Below are positions 53,201-62,187 of a DNA stretch of 64,000 bases, piece after piece. Numbering within the stretch: the stretch's first letter is position 1; the number at the start of each line of letters is the position of its first letter. The stretch lies in assembly GCF_050611725.1 (NCBI RefSeq), contig NZ_JBODJB010000001.1, forward strand, positions 2,480,001 to 2,544,000, read 5' to 3'. Made by a program: the position numbers and the translations under genes. The notes under the pieces were generated by a model. It had not been told where the DNA came from. It worked only from the letters and a program-made list of their open reading frames with translations, and did not search any database. The stretch is from Ferruginibacter sp050611725. Lineage in GTDB: Bacteria; Bacteroidota; Bacteroidia; Chitinophagales; Chitinophagaceae.

Positions 53201-54730
53201 CTATATTTTGGAATAGATAATCCTTAATCGAGGTTTATAATTAGGGTTTTTATCACTTCCTATTTTTACCCTACCATAGGCAAGACTATTATTAAATGGA
53301 TAGATATATCCATAATAATCTGTAGAAAAAGGAGCATATAACCGCAGTTTATAATTTTCGGTGCTTTTAACAATCATATTCTGTACATACCTCGACAGAT
53401 TGAAGTTGTAATAAGTGATATTTTTTCCAGAAAGAACATCAAATCTGGTTCTTGCATAACCGCCGAAGTAGCTAAAATCAATCCCATTCGAAGGTAAAAA
53501 ATATCCTAGGGTACTATTATCGGGATCATAACTTGAGGTTGGTGCCAGATCGTAGTAAAGTGGCTTGAACACGGTACTAGTTCCGGTTGGTGCTAAGTCA
53601 ACATATAAATAGCTCGGCGAAATAAGTATATCATCCAGTAGGCCTTGCGGTCCAGTCGTAGGCACCTGTTCAACAATCAACTCTGCCCTATGTATAATAC
53701 ATTTTGGGAAACCAGTAAGGCCCGGTATCTCAAAATTAGCATACGACCCAGGTGTGGATTGAATATATAAAGCATCTGACGAACTCGTCCAATTTGATAT
53801 ATCAGTACCACTTCTATCTCTTTGTAAATAATTAGCATGTGCCGCAAGGCTCACCCCCGTTCCTGATAAATAACTAACCGGAAAACTTGAATAAACGGTA
53901 TCAACATTATTATTTCTTCGTTTGCGGTAATGCACTTCCAAACGGGTGGTAGCATCCGTAAGACTTACGTAATATAGAGCGTTGCCGGTTGTTGAAGTAG
54001 ATCGTATTTCAAATCCTTTATAAAATTTCTTGAATGCAGAATCTGAATAAAAAGCATTGTTGCCTGCAGTAGCGGTTGAGTCTCTACCAAACAGTTCATT
54101 TATGAAAGTAGTAGCATAAGTGCTCGATATTTTTATCCTGATCTGATTTTGTACTGAGTCAGTATGATTGGCTAAGAAAGTGAAATTTCTTGCTGCCCTT
54201 GGATCGAATGTTGTTTCACCAATTTTTTTAGATGAAAGAACGTTTGGTTGAAAATTTAATTTATAAGAAGAGTCAACAAAATTTGTAACCCCATTATCCA
54301 TTTGATACAACTCAAAAGTTTGCGGCAATGTACTATCGCCATACAAACCCTTATAAGAAAGGCAAAGTACAATCGAATCTATTCCTACATTAGGATTTCC
54401 GGTTATAGTATCTCCAGCATTTCCAAAATAATAAGGGAAGAAAGAGGGTTTTAATTCAAGAAATAAGTTAGCAGTTGTTTTACCAAATAAGGGATCGTAA
54501 TTGATGTTACCTACTATATGATTGGCTGTTCTGGCAACCCTTGTTGAATCATCGGTAAACAGACCTTGTGTAGTAGTAATATCTAAAGTAGTATCAAAAG
54601 TATGAATATTATCTACATTAGGGATCAGATCACTACCAATGGAAGTAGTATCCACTTTGGTGCATCCCGTAATACCGATCGATAAAAAAATAACTGAAGA
54701 TATAAGTAGCGCTAAAAAATTTCTTTGCAC
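53201..54730 (-). CDS. DUF4270 lipoprotein
   Basis: The 509-residue product begins at a GTG (54730) with MQRNFLALLISSVIFLSIGITGCTKVD, whose lipobox puts Cys23 at the mature end. The IGSDLIPNVDNIHTFDTT block and the beta-rich body ending in GSDKNPNYKPRLRIIYSKI match DUF4270, a family of Bacteroidota outer-membrane lipoproteins of unknown function. It follows the half glycogen synthase-like gene after 35 bases, an arrangement I recognise as recurrent in the phylum. No ATG fits better, so the GTG is taken. Confidence 0.87.
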   Translation of the reverse strand: MQRNFLALLISSVIFLSIGITGCTKVDTTSIGSDLIPNVDNIHTFDTTLDITTTQGLFTDDSTRVARTANHIVGNINYDPLFGKTTANLFLELKPSFFPYYFGNAGDTITGNPNVGIDSIVLCLSYKGLYGDSTLPQTFELYQMDNGVTNFVDSSYKLNFQPNVLSSKKIGETTFDPRAARNFTFLANHTDSVQNQIRIKISSTYATTFINELFGRDSTATAGNNAFYSDSAFKKFYKGFEIRSTSTTGNALYYVSLTDATTRLEVHYRKRRNNNVDTVYSSFPVSYLSGTGVSLAAHANYLQRDRSGTDISNWTSSSDALYIQSTPGSYANFEIPGLTGFPKCIIHRAELIVEQVPTTGPQGLLDDILISPSYLYVDLAPTGTSTVFKPLYYDLAPTSSYDPDNSTLGYFLPSNGIDFSYFGGYARTRFDVLSGKNITYYNFNLSRYVQNMIVKSTENYKLRLYAPFSTDYYGYIYPFNNSLAYGRVKIGSDKNPNYKPRLRIIYSKI

Positions 54731-54765
54731 AAAAACGTATTTAAAAAATTCGGGTTAGTATAATC

Positions 54766-55578
54766 CTATTTGGCAAGGTCGGTATATAATTGCAAATAGT
54801 CTGTTAAATCACTTTCAGCGTTAAATGGCAAAGTTTTCTTACCTTTTATTTTACTGAATTCTTCAACCAGTTTCTTATCAGTTTTAGGTGCCCCAAAGCT
54901 CACTGCATCTGCAAAAGCTGCCCCTCCTCTGAATAAAGCAACATTGTTATTGTCTTTAAAGTGTTCAAGCTCCTTTTTGGTAACATTATCATTAATAGTT
55001 GCCAACTTTAAGAAATCGGCTCCCATTTTCTCTTTGAAAGTATTTTCACCAATCGTATAGATAACCTTGCAATTATTGAACACCGGCTCTTTCTTATATG
55101 CTGTTTTAATGAACATCGGTATCAAACCTGTCATCCAACCGCTACAATGAATGATATCCGGAGGCCATCCGAATTTTTTTACCGTTTCAAGTGCCCCCTT
55201 ACAGAACAGAACGGTTCTTAAACCATTGTCGTCGAACCATTTTTCATTTTCGTCGTGGAAAATAGTTTTGCGTTTAAAAAAGTCTTCATTGTCTAAAAAA
55301 TAAACCTGTAGTCTGGCATTAGGTAAAGACGCAACCTTTATCACTAAAGGATAATCATCTCCATCAACAGTTACATTGATTCCTGATAGCCTTACCACTT
55401 CGTGCAAGCGATGCCTTCTTTCATTGATAACACCAAAACGTGGCATTATACACCTGATTTCCATGCCACTGTCGTTTGCTTTTACAGCCAGTTTATTGAT
55501 TATCTCTGCAAACTCTGTCAGCTCTAAATATGGCGACATCTCATTTGCAATGAATAAAATTCTTTTCTTTGTTGACAT
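54766..55578 (-). CDS. Stand-alone glycogen synthase N-terminal-like protein, probably non-catalytic
   Basis: From the ATG at 55578 (MSTKKRILFIANEM) the product is 270 residues and covers only the first Rossmann half of a GT5 glycogen synthase. The position of the donor-binding K-x-G-G-L motif reads SPYLELTEFAEII, and the HVHD-type segment reads IIHCSGWMTGLIPMFIK. The whole C-terminal half with the catalytic acidic motif is absent. It therefore probably does not transfer glucose; it may be regulatory or bind a glycan or nucleotide. Divergent from panC with about 108 bases between the starts; followed by DUF4270. Confidence 0.85.
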   Translation of the reverse strand: MSTKKRILFIANEMSPYLELTEFAEIINKLAVKANDSGMEIRCIMPRFGVINERRHRLHEVVRLSGINVTVDGDDYPLVIKVASLPNARLQVYFLDNEDFFKRKTIFHDENEKWFDDNGLRTVLFCKGALETVKKFGWPPDIIHCSGWMTGLIPMFIKTAYKKEPVFNNCKVIYTIGENTFKEKMGADFLKLATINDNVTKKELEHFKDNNNVALFRGGAAFADAVSFGAPKTDKKLVEEFSKIKGKKTLPFNAESDLTDYLQLYTDLAK

Positions 55579-55686
55579 TTGTACTTGGTTAAGTGGTTCC
55601 TTAGACCTTTTAAGGGTGTGCAAAATTATGAAAAAAAATCGGGAAATTGAGAAACCATCGGTATTTGGACATTAATACATCGAAAA

Positions 55687-56535
55687 ATGATCATATTAAG
55701 AAAGGTTGAAGACATCAGGGAATTTCTGGAAAAAAGGAAGAAAAGTGGCCAAAACACCGCATTCATACCTACTATGGGAGCATTACATGCCGGGCATATT
55801 TCACTATTGAATTCGGCTAAAAGCGAGGGCCATTATACAATATGCAGCATTTTTGTGAACCCCACTCAGTTCAATAATCAGCAGGATTTTGCAAAATACC
55901 CTAAGACCATTGAGCAGGATATTTATGCATTGGAGCATGCCGGTTGCGATCTTTTATTCTTACCAAGTACTGAAGAAATGTATCCGAACGGGCAAAAATC
56001 GACTTTACAATACGATCTGGGATACCTTGAAACCATTTTAGAAGGCAAATACCGGCCAGGGCATTTTCAAGGGGTTTGTCAGATCGTACACCGATTATTG
56101 GATATTGTGCCAACCGACTATTTATATCTTGGACAGAAAGACTATCAGCAGTGTATGGTGGTTCAAAAATTGATAGAACTGCTGGACATAAAAACAACAC
56201 TTGTTATTTGCCCCACACAAAGAGAAGCATCGGGCTTGGCAATGAGCAGTAGAAATATGCGGTTGAACGATACGGAAAAAAAGCAGGCTGCAAAAATTTA
56301 TGAAACATTATCTCACATAAAAAAAGCATTAAAAGCCGGTGAACTTAATGAGATAAAAGAAACAGCAACACAAAAATTAATCGATGCAGGCTTTACGGTA
56401 GACTATGTAGAAATTGCTGAAAGCAGTTCGTTAAAAATAATAAATAACTGGGATGGGCACATGCCTTTAGTTGCACTTGTTGCTGCTTATTTAAATGAAG
56501 TACGTTTAATTGATAATTTGTTAATTACAAATTGA
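55687..56535 (+). CDS. panC: Pantoate--beta-alanine ligase
   Basis: The 282-residue enzyme condenses pantoate with beta-alanine using ATP. FIPTMGALHAGHISLL is the HxGH nucleotide site, FVNPTQFNNQQDF the pantoate site, YLGQKDYQQ the central loop and GLAMSSRNMRL the KMSKS-like ATP loop. Normal length. Together with panB at 61.3 kb it makes pantothenate for CoA. The beta-alanine source panD, which commonly follows panC in Bacteroidota, is not present here; UPF0104 comes directly after. Confidence 0.97.
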   Translation: MIILRKVEDIREFLEKRKKSGQNTAFIPTMGALHAGHISLLNSAKSEGHYTICSIFVNPTQFNNQQDFAKYPKTIEQDIYALEHAGCDLLFLPSTEEMYPNGQKSTLQYDLGYLETILEGKYRPGHFQGVCQIVHRLLDIVPTDYLYLGQKDYQQCMVVQKLIELLDIKTTLVICPTQREASGLAMSSRNMRLNDTEKKQAAKIYETLSHIKKALKAGELNEIKETATQKLIDAGFTVDYVEIAESSSLKIINNWDGHMPLVALVAAYLNEVRLIDNLLITN

Positions 56536-56553
56536 TTATTTTGTAGCCGATTT

Positions 56554-57564
56554 ATGAACAAAAAAATATTATCCATATTACAATATGTAATTTTTTTTTC
56601 AATTGGGGTCTTCCTTGTCTGGTGGAGTATACATAGGATGGATGATAAAAACTGGGAAGATTGTAAAAAAGCATTTTCATCTGCAAGATATTCTTTATTT
56701 ATACCGGTGTTCCTGATTCTTACCATTAGCCATATCAGCAGGGCAATACGTTGGAAAATACTGATGAAACCTATGGGCTATAAACCCCGACTATTGAATA
56801 CATTTTGTGCGGTAATGGTTGGTTACCTTGCAAATCTTGCAATACCAAGGCTTGGTGAGGTTTTAAAATGCACCATTCTTGGAAAATATGAAAAAGTACC
56901 GCCTGATAAACTTGTAGGAACAATTGTTGTTGAAAGAGCAGTTGATCTACTTTCACTCATCATCGTTTTTCTCATTGCATTGATCACACAGGCCGGAGTA
57001 ATTGGCGGTTATGCAAAAGAAACGATCGGAAAATATTTTTTATCGGGTAGCAAACAGGTAATGTTTGTAAAGTTAATCCTCATTATTGGAGTTCTGGCAA
57101 TGTTGTATGTTGCTTTCAAAATCATTTTCAAAAAATTCAGCCATTACTCATTCATTGCAAAACTTAAAGATATTTTTAAAGGTGTTGCAACAGGTCTTGC
57201 ATCTATCAAAAATCTTGAAAACAAAAAAGCATTTATTTTTCACAGTGTATTGATATGGTGCTGTTATGTTGGTGGCACTTATTTAGGTTTCTTTGCCACA
57301 AAAGGCACAGAACATCTCACATTTGCAGCAGCTTTTCCGGTGCTGGCTTTTGCAAGTATAGGTATGATCATCACACCCGGAGGTATTGGCACCTACCCTA
57401 TTTTTATTATGGAGGTAATGACTTTGTACAATATTGAAGAAGGTATCGGTTTTGCCAATGGCAATCTTCAATGGGTAGCACAATTTCTAATTGTTTTGGT
57501 AGTAGGATTTATTTCACTACTACTACTTCCCTACATCAATAAAAAAAATAAAGAACATGCGTAA
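56554..57564 (+). CDS. UPF0104 / lysylphosphatidylglycerol synthase TM-region family membrane protein
   Basis: A 336-residue protein with about 8 transmembrane segments. SHISRAIRWKILMKPMGY, GYLANLAIPRLGEVLKC, VVERAVDLLSLIIVFL and the C-terminal GIGTYPIFIMEV belong to the YbhN/AglD/MprF-N family, proposed flippase-like or lipid-handling proteins. No catalytic MprF C-terminal domain is attached, so lipid transport instead of aminoacylation is likely. A T9 tract lies early in the gene (56591-56599). The gene overlaps rfaE2 by 8 bases, suggesting translational coupling. Confidence 0.87.
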   Translation: MNKKILSILQYVIFFSIGVFLVWWSIHRMDDKNWEDCKKAFSSARYSLFIPVFLILTISHISRAIRWKILMKPMGYKPRLLNTFCAVMVGYLANLAIPRLGEVLKCTILGKYEKVPPDKLVGTIVVERAVDLLSLIIVFLIALITQAGVIGGYAKETIGKYFLSGSKQVMFVKLILIIGVLAMLYVAFKIIFKKFSHYSFIAKLKDIFKGVATGLASIKNLENKKAFIFHSVLIWCCYVGGTYLGFFATKGTEHLTFAAAFPVLAFASIGMIITPGGIGTYPIFIMEVMTLYNIEEGIGFANGNLQWVAQFLIVLVVGFISLLLLPYINKKNKEHA

Positions 57565-58048
57565 CGCAAATTCCATTATACAAAAAATATCAACCTTAGA
57601 AAAAATCCAGTTACAGGTAAATCGGTGGAAATTGCTTGGCAAGAAGATCGTTTTTACCAATGGCGTATTTGATATTTTGCATGAAGGACATATTGCATCG
57701 TTGAGCAGTGCTGCATCTTTTGGAGATGTGCTGATTGTGGGTGTAAATGCAGACAGCTCTGTAAAAAGACTGAAAGGCGATTCAAGACCCATCAATAATC
57801 AGGATGCCAGAGCATTGCTATTGGCATCATTGGTGATTACCGATGCAGTGATCATATTTGAAGAAGACACACCTTTGAATCTAATACAACACATCATGCC
57901 GGATGTATTAGTAAAAGGCGGCGATTATACCATTGAACAGATTGTTGGTGCAAAAGAAGTTACGGCCAATGGCGGTGAAGTAAAAATTGTACCGCTAGTA
58001 GAAGGCATTTCTACTACAGCCATCATTCAAAAGATCGCTACTTCATAA
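57557..58048 (+). CDS. rfaE2: D-glycero-beta-D-manno-heptose 1-phosphate adenylyltransferase
   Basis: A 163-residue nucleotidyltransferase equal to the C-terminal half of E. coli HldE. KIVFTNGVFDILHEGHI holds the HxGH motif; VGVNADSSVKRLKGDSRPINNQDARALLLASL and DVLVKGGDYT complete the family pattern. It makes ADP-heptose for the LPS inner core (and an innate-immune agonist). The kinase half (RfaE1) is not next to it. Overlaps the membrane protein gene upstream. Confidence 0.93.
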   Translation: MRNANSIIQKISTLEKIQLQVNRWKLLGKKIVFTNGVFDILHEGHIASLSSAASFGDVLIVGVNADSSVKRLKGDSRPINNQDARALLLASLVITDAVIIFEEDTPLNLIQHIMPDVLVKGGDYTIEQIVGAKEVTANGGEVKIVPLVEGISTTAIIQKIATS

Positions 58049-58110
58049 AAACTTAACATTACAAACAATTTTTTTGTAACATCTTTACGCATAAATCGGT
58101 TTTATCATTT

Positions 58111-60174
58111 ATGCATCGAGCTACCATTGCCAGAGATATCAGCTGGCTTTCTTTTAACGGACGTGTATTGCAGGAAGCAGCAGATGAGACTGTACCCTTA
58201 CGTGAACGCATTCGTTTTCTTGCAATTTTTTCCAATAATTTGGATGAGTTCTTCAGGGTTCGTGTAGCTACGCTTAAGCGAATGATTGAAGTTGGCAAGA
58301 AAGGCAATATGCATTTGGAAACTGCACCCGAAATTATTCTCGAAGAAATTCAGGACAAGGTGATGGAGCAGCAAAAAGAATTTGACCGCATTTGGAACGA
58401 GATCATCAGAGAGTTAAAAAAACAAAAAATATTTTTACTCACCGAAAATAAATTAAGCAGAGAGCAACAAAAATTTGTTACCAATTATTTTAACGATGAA
58501 ATAAGAAGTAGCGTTGTTCCGCTCATGATAGAAAGTCTGCAGGCCTTCCCTACTTTGAATGACAAATCGATCTATCTGGCTTGTAAATTATCAAAAAGCA
58601 ATAGATCTATTCCGCAAAGATTTGCATTGGTAGCAGTGCCTGCAAGACGCTTACCGAGATTCATCATTTTACCTTCGAAGCAAAACGACAAACATATCAT
58701 CTTACTGGAAGATATCATCCGCTTTTGTTTACCGCAGATATTTTCTTTTTTCGGGTATGATGTTTTTTCTTCACACATTATTAAAGTAACTAGAGATGCA
58801 GAGATCGATATCGATAACGACATTTCTACTTCGCTGATTCAGAAAATTGAGAAAGGGTTGAAAAGCAGAAAAAAAGGCAAACCTGTTCGTTTTGTCTTTG
58901 ATAAAGAGATTGATGCTTCACTCTTAACCTATCTTGTGAAGAGATTAGGGTTAACTCAAAAAGATAATCTTATTGCCGGAGGCAGAATTCACAACTTCAA
59001 AGACTTTATCAATTTTCCTGAATCTGTTTTTACGCTAAAAAATCTTCGAAAAAAACCATTTATTCACCCACAATTAAAAAATATTTCGCAGGTTACAAAA
59101 GCAGTTTTACAAAAAGATATTTTACTCAACTTTCCTTACCATTCGTTCGACAGTGTAATAGATCTTTTAAGAGAAGCAGCCATCGACCCTGAGGTACAAA
59201 GTATAAAAATCACTGCTTATCGATTGGCCGATCGTTCCAAAATAATCAATGCCCTGACCAATGCTGTAAGAAATGGCAAACAGGTTACGGTTGTATTGGA
59301 ATTAAGAGCAAGATTTGACGAGGAAGCTAATCTGGAATGGAAAGAAGAACTGGAAGAAGCCGGTGTAAAAGTATTACTTGGTGTACACAATATGAAAGTG
59401 CATGCAAAACTATGTTTGATCAAAAAAGTGCACAATAAACATACCATTCACTACGGTTTTGTAAGTACCGGAAATTTGAATGAAAGCACTGCAAAAATAT
59501 ATGCCGATCATTGCTTGCTTACCTCCGACCGCAATATCATGGCAGATGTAAACCGAATATTTCATTATTTGGAACAACCTAAAACCAGATCTAAGTTTTT
59601 GAACGCCTGCAAAACATTAATGGTTAGCCCTGTTAACATGCGTAAACAATTGATCGCTTTAATTAACAAAGAAATCAAAAATGCAAAGGCCAAGCAGCTA
59701 GCCAGAATTACACTCAAAGCCAATTCTCTAAGCGATGAACTATTGATCGGTAAACTTACAGAAGCTGCAAAGGCAGGCGTTGAAATAAAAATGATCATAC
59801 GTGGTATTTACTGCATGTTCACTGAGAATAAGAAATTCAAAATTCCCGTACAGGCAGTTAGCATAGTAGATGAGTACCTGGAACATGCAAGAGCGATGGT
59901 TTTCTTCAATGGCGGGAAAGAAAAAGTATACATTTCTTCCGCCGACTGGATGGTTCGAAACATCGACCATCGTATAGAAGCTGCCTGCCCTATTACAGAT
60001 AAAGATATTCAGCAAGAAATAAAAGACATTCTCCAAATACAATTGTCAGACAATATCAAGGCCCGTAAACTGGATAACGAACTCAGCAATCAGTACGTTA
60101 ATCCAAGAAACACAAAGAAGATCCGCAGTCAGGTTGAAACATACAATTATCTCTTTCGGAAATTATCCACATAA
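58111..60174 (+). CDS. ppk1: Polyphosphate kinase 1
   Basis: A 687-residue enzyme that polymerises the gamma-phosphate of ATP into polyphosphate and can run backward. Domains in order: N-terminal helical (DISWLSFNGRVLQEAAD), head, then two phospholipase-D-like halves. The phosphorylated His (about residue 431) is in MKVHAKLCLIKK; the second catalytic His is in NIDHRIEAACP near residue 617. STGNLNESTAKIYADHCLL is the family signature. The ppx-like gene follows after 89 bases, so synthesis and breakdown are linked. Confidence 0.96.
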   Translation: MHRATIARDISWLSFNGRVLQEAADETVPLRERIRFLAIFSNNLDEFFRVRVATLKRMIEVGKKGNMHLETAPEIILEEIQDKVMEQQKEFDRIWNEIIRELKKQKIFLLTENKLSREQQKFVTNYFNDEIRSSVVPLMIESLQAFPTLNDKSIYLACKLSKSNRSIPQRFALVAVPARRLPRFIILPSKQNDKHIILLEDIIRFCLPQIFSFFGYDVFSSHIIKVTRDAEIDIDNDISTSLIQKIEKGLKSRKKGKPVRFVFDKEIDASLLTYLVKRLGLTQKDNLIAGGRIHNFKDFINFPESVFTLKNLRKKPFIHPQLKNISQVTKAVLQKDILLNFPYHSFDSVIDLLREAAIDPEVQSIKITAYRLADRSKIINALTNAVRNGKQVTVVLELRARFDEEANLEWKEELEEAGVKVLLGVHNMKVHAKLCLIKKVHNKHTIHYGFVSTGNLNESTAKIYADHCLLTSDRNIMADVNRIFHYLEQPKTRSKFLNACKTLMVSPVNMRKQLIALINKEIKNAKAKQLARITLKANSLSDELLIGKLTEAAKAGVEIKMIIRGIYCMFTENKKFKIPVQAVSIVDEYLEHARAMVFFNGGKEKVYISSADWMVRNIDHRIEAACPITDKDIQQEIKDILQIQLSDNIKARKLDNELSNQYVNPRNTKKIRSQVETYNYLFRKLST

Positions 60175-60179
60175 ATCAG

Positions 60180-60207
60180 TTGTTAGTTCTTAGTTGATAG
60201 TTCATAG
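60180..60207. repeat. Four heptamers TTGTTAG-type between ppk1 and ppx
   Basis: Four consecutive units TTGTTAG, TTCTTAG, TTGATAG, TTCATAG (consensus TT[GC][TA]TAG), directly after the ppk1 stop. The unit differs from that in the amylase gene, but the 7-bp periodicity and AT-rich, variable character are the same. Confidence 0.75.
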
Positions 60208-60263
60208 TATATTACACTACTATCTTTGTAGTATTCCACGTAACAAATAAATGATCTACTATT

Positions 60264-61142
60264 TTGAAATTAGCGGCAATAGATATTGGCAGTAATGCGG
60301 CAAGGCTTTTGATTAGCGAAGCAATCACAGATGAAGCAGGTATAGTTCATTTCAATAAACTGAATTTAATACGAGTTCCATTACGATTAGGTTTTGATGT
60401 TTTTGAAAACACTTCTATTTCAAAAACAAAAATGGCGATGCTTTTCCAAACCATGAAGGCATTTAAACATCTATGCAATGCTTACGAAGTAGAACATATT
60501 AAAGCGTGTGCTACAAGCGCAATGAGAGATGCAAAAAATTCTATCGATATTATCCGTAAAGTAAAATTAGAAACCGGTATCGAAATCGAAGTGATCAGTG
60601 GCGACTACGAAGCAGGATTGATCTACGAAAACCATGTTGCCGAAAACATGGATAAAGATCACAGTTATTTATACATTGATGTTGGCGGGGGGAGTACAGA
60701 GCTTAGTTTTTTTAGTAACGGCATTCTCACTTATAAAAAATCATTTAACATCGGCACCATTCGTTTATTAAAAAACATGGTAATAGAAAGTCAATGGGAT
60801 GAGATGAAAGAAACATTAAAAGCTGTTACAAAAGGCCATAAAGAAGTAGTAGCGATTGGTAGTGGAGGCAATATTAACAAGGTTTTCAGTATGAGTAAAA
60901 GAAAAGATGGCAAGCCTTTACCACTTGATCTTTTAAAAGATTATTTTAAAGAATTAAGCGCCTTTAGCGTAGAAGAAAGAATTGATATTTACAATTTACG
61001 TGCAGATAGAGCTGATGTAATTGTTCCTGCTCTTCAAATTTATATCAATGCAATGCGTTGGGCGGGTGCGGAAGAAATTTATGTGCCGAAAATTGGCTTG
61101 GCAGATGGGCTAATACAACATTTATATGAAGAGGTAAGATAA
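60264..61142 (+). CDS. ppx: Ppx/GppA-type exopolyphosphatase
   Basis: A 292-residue actin-fold phosphatase. It starts at a TTG (60264), giving MKLAAIDIGSNAARLLI, the phosphate-1 motif at the very N-terminus. The second motif is YLYIDVGGGSTELSFF and the third VAIGSGGNINKV. At this length it holds only the two core domains, without the C-terminal HD domain of E. coli Ppx. It removes terminal phosphates from polyphosphate, or pppGpp; neither can be excluded. Downstream of ppk1. Confidence 0.92.
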   Translation: MKLAAIDIGSNAARLLISEAITDEAGIVHFNKLNLIRVPLRLGFDVFENTSISKTKMAMLFQTMKAFKHLCNAYEVEHIKACATSAMRDAKNSIDIIRKVKLETGIEIEVISGDYEAGLIYENHVAENMDKDHSYLYIDVGGGSTELSFFSNGILTYKKSFNIGTIRLLKNMVIESQWDEMKETLKAVTKGHKEVVAIGSGGNINKVFSMSKRKDGKPLPLDLLKDYFKELSAFSVEERIDIYNLRADRADVIVPALQIYINAMRWAGAEEIYVPKIGLADGLIQHLYEEVR

Positions 61143-61155
61143 AGGGATTTTGAAT

Positions 61156-61186
61156 TTTGAAATCCAAATTTCTTTTCTACATTTAC
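61156..61186 (+). promoter_or_regulatory. Possible promoter of panB
   Basis: TTTTG (61156-61160), an 18-base spacer and TACATTTA (61179-61186) approximate the phylum's -33/-7 pattern (last base of TAnnTTTG not met). About 70 bases before the panB ATG. Confidence 0.35.
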
Positions 61187-61256
61187 ATAGCAATTACGGG
61201 ATTTGTTTTATTCTAACGCAGAGTCAATTCCTATCTAACTACTCAAACTTTTAACG

Positions 61257-62072
61257 ATGAGTCCCGAAAAAGAAATAAAAAAAGTTACCACCAACACCAT
61301 TCAAAAGATGAAAGCCAATGGAGAAAAGATCTCTATGCTTACGGCTTATGATTATTCTTTCGCAAAATTATTTGACGAAGCAGGTATTGATATCATCTTA
61401 GTTGGAGATAGTGCCAGTAACGTCATGGCTGGCCACACTACTACCCTACCTATTACGTTAGACCAAATGATCTATCATGCACAAAGTGTGGTAAGAGCAA
61501 GAGAAAGATGCTTGGTGGTGATCGATATTCCCTTCGGTTATTATCAATCGAATTCGGAGATCGCTTTAGCATCTGCCATTAAAATAATGAAAGAAAGTGG
61601 TGGGCATACAGTGAAACTGGAAGGTGGCGAAGAGATCATTGACTCTGTAAAGAAAATTGTAAGTGCCGGCATTCCTGTAATGGGGCATTTGGGCTTAACG
61701 CCACAATCCATTAATAAATTCGGGACTTATGTTGTAAGAGCAACCGGAGAAGAAGAAGCAGATAAATTAAGAAAAGATGCATTATTGTTACAACAGGCAG
61801 GTTGCTTTGCAATTGTGCTGGAAAAGATACCGGCAGCTTTGGCTAAAGAAGTAAGCGAAAGTCTTACCATACCTACCATTGGTATAGGTGCCGGTGGCGA
61901 TTGCGACGGACAGGTGCTTGTAATGCATGATATGTTAGGCATCAATACAGATTTTAAACCAAGATTTTTACGCCGTTATTTAAATCTTGATGAACAGATC
62001 AAAGGAGCTGTTCAACAGTACGTAACAGATATAAAAAGCAGAGATTTCCCTAATCAGGACGAACAATATTAG
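61257..62072 (+). CDS. panB: 3-methyl-2-oxobutanoate hydroxymethyltransferase
   Basis: A 271-residue TIM-barrel enzyme that makes ketopantoate from ketoisovalerate and methylene-tetrahydrofolate. MLTAYDYSFAKLFDEAGIDIILVGDSASNV, HLGLTPQSINKFG and IGIGAGGDCDGQVLVMHDMLG are the family blocks (metal-binding Asp in VGDS). Normal length. It works with PanC (55.7 kb). A pair of nested inverted repeats (62084-62129) lies between it and bioB. Confidence 0.97.
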   Translation: MSPEKEIKKVTTNTIQKMKANGEKISMLTAYDYSFAKLFDEAGIDIILVGDSASNVMAGHTTTLPITLDQMIYHAQSVVRARERCLVVIDIPFGYYQSNSEIALASAIKIMKESGGHTVKLEGGEEIIDSVKKIVSAGIPVMGHLGLTPQSINKFGTYVVRATGEEEADKLRKDALLLQQAGCFAIVLEKIPAALAKEVSESLTIPTIGIGAGGDCDGQVLVMHDMLGINTDFKPRFLRRYLNLDEQIKGAVQQYVTDIKSRDFPNQDEQY

Positions 62073-62157
62073 ATTGTCGATAAAGGGTTGTCGTTTATCA
62101 TTAAACGATTAAAACCATTAAACAACCCTATATTTCCGCCGAATGGCAGTAAACTTT

Positions 62158-62165
62158 TATATTTG
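62158..62165 (+). promoter_or_regulatory. Possible -7 box (TATATTTG) of bioB
   Basis: Exact TAnnTTTG match 22 bases before the chosen bioB ATG. No clear -33 element and no BirA-type operator (TTGTAAAC...GTTTACAA) found. Confidence 0.35.
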
Positions 62166-62187
62166 TAAAAAATATTACTTTTATCAC

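Noticed and set aside
62073..62187. BirA-type biotin operator before bioB
   Set aside because: No TTGTAAAC...GTTTACAA palindrome; only a TAnnTTTG box and two nested non-matching inverted repeats.
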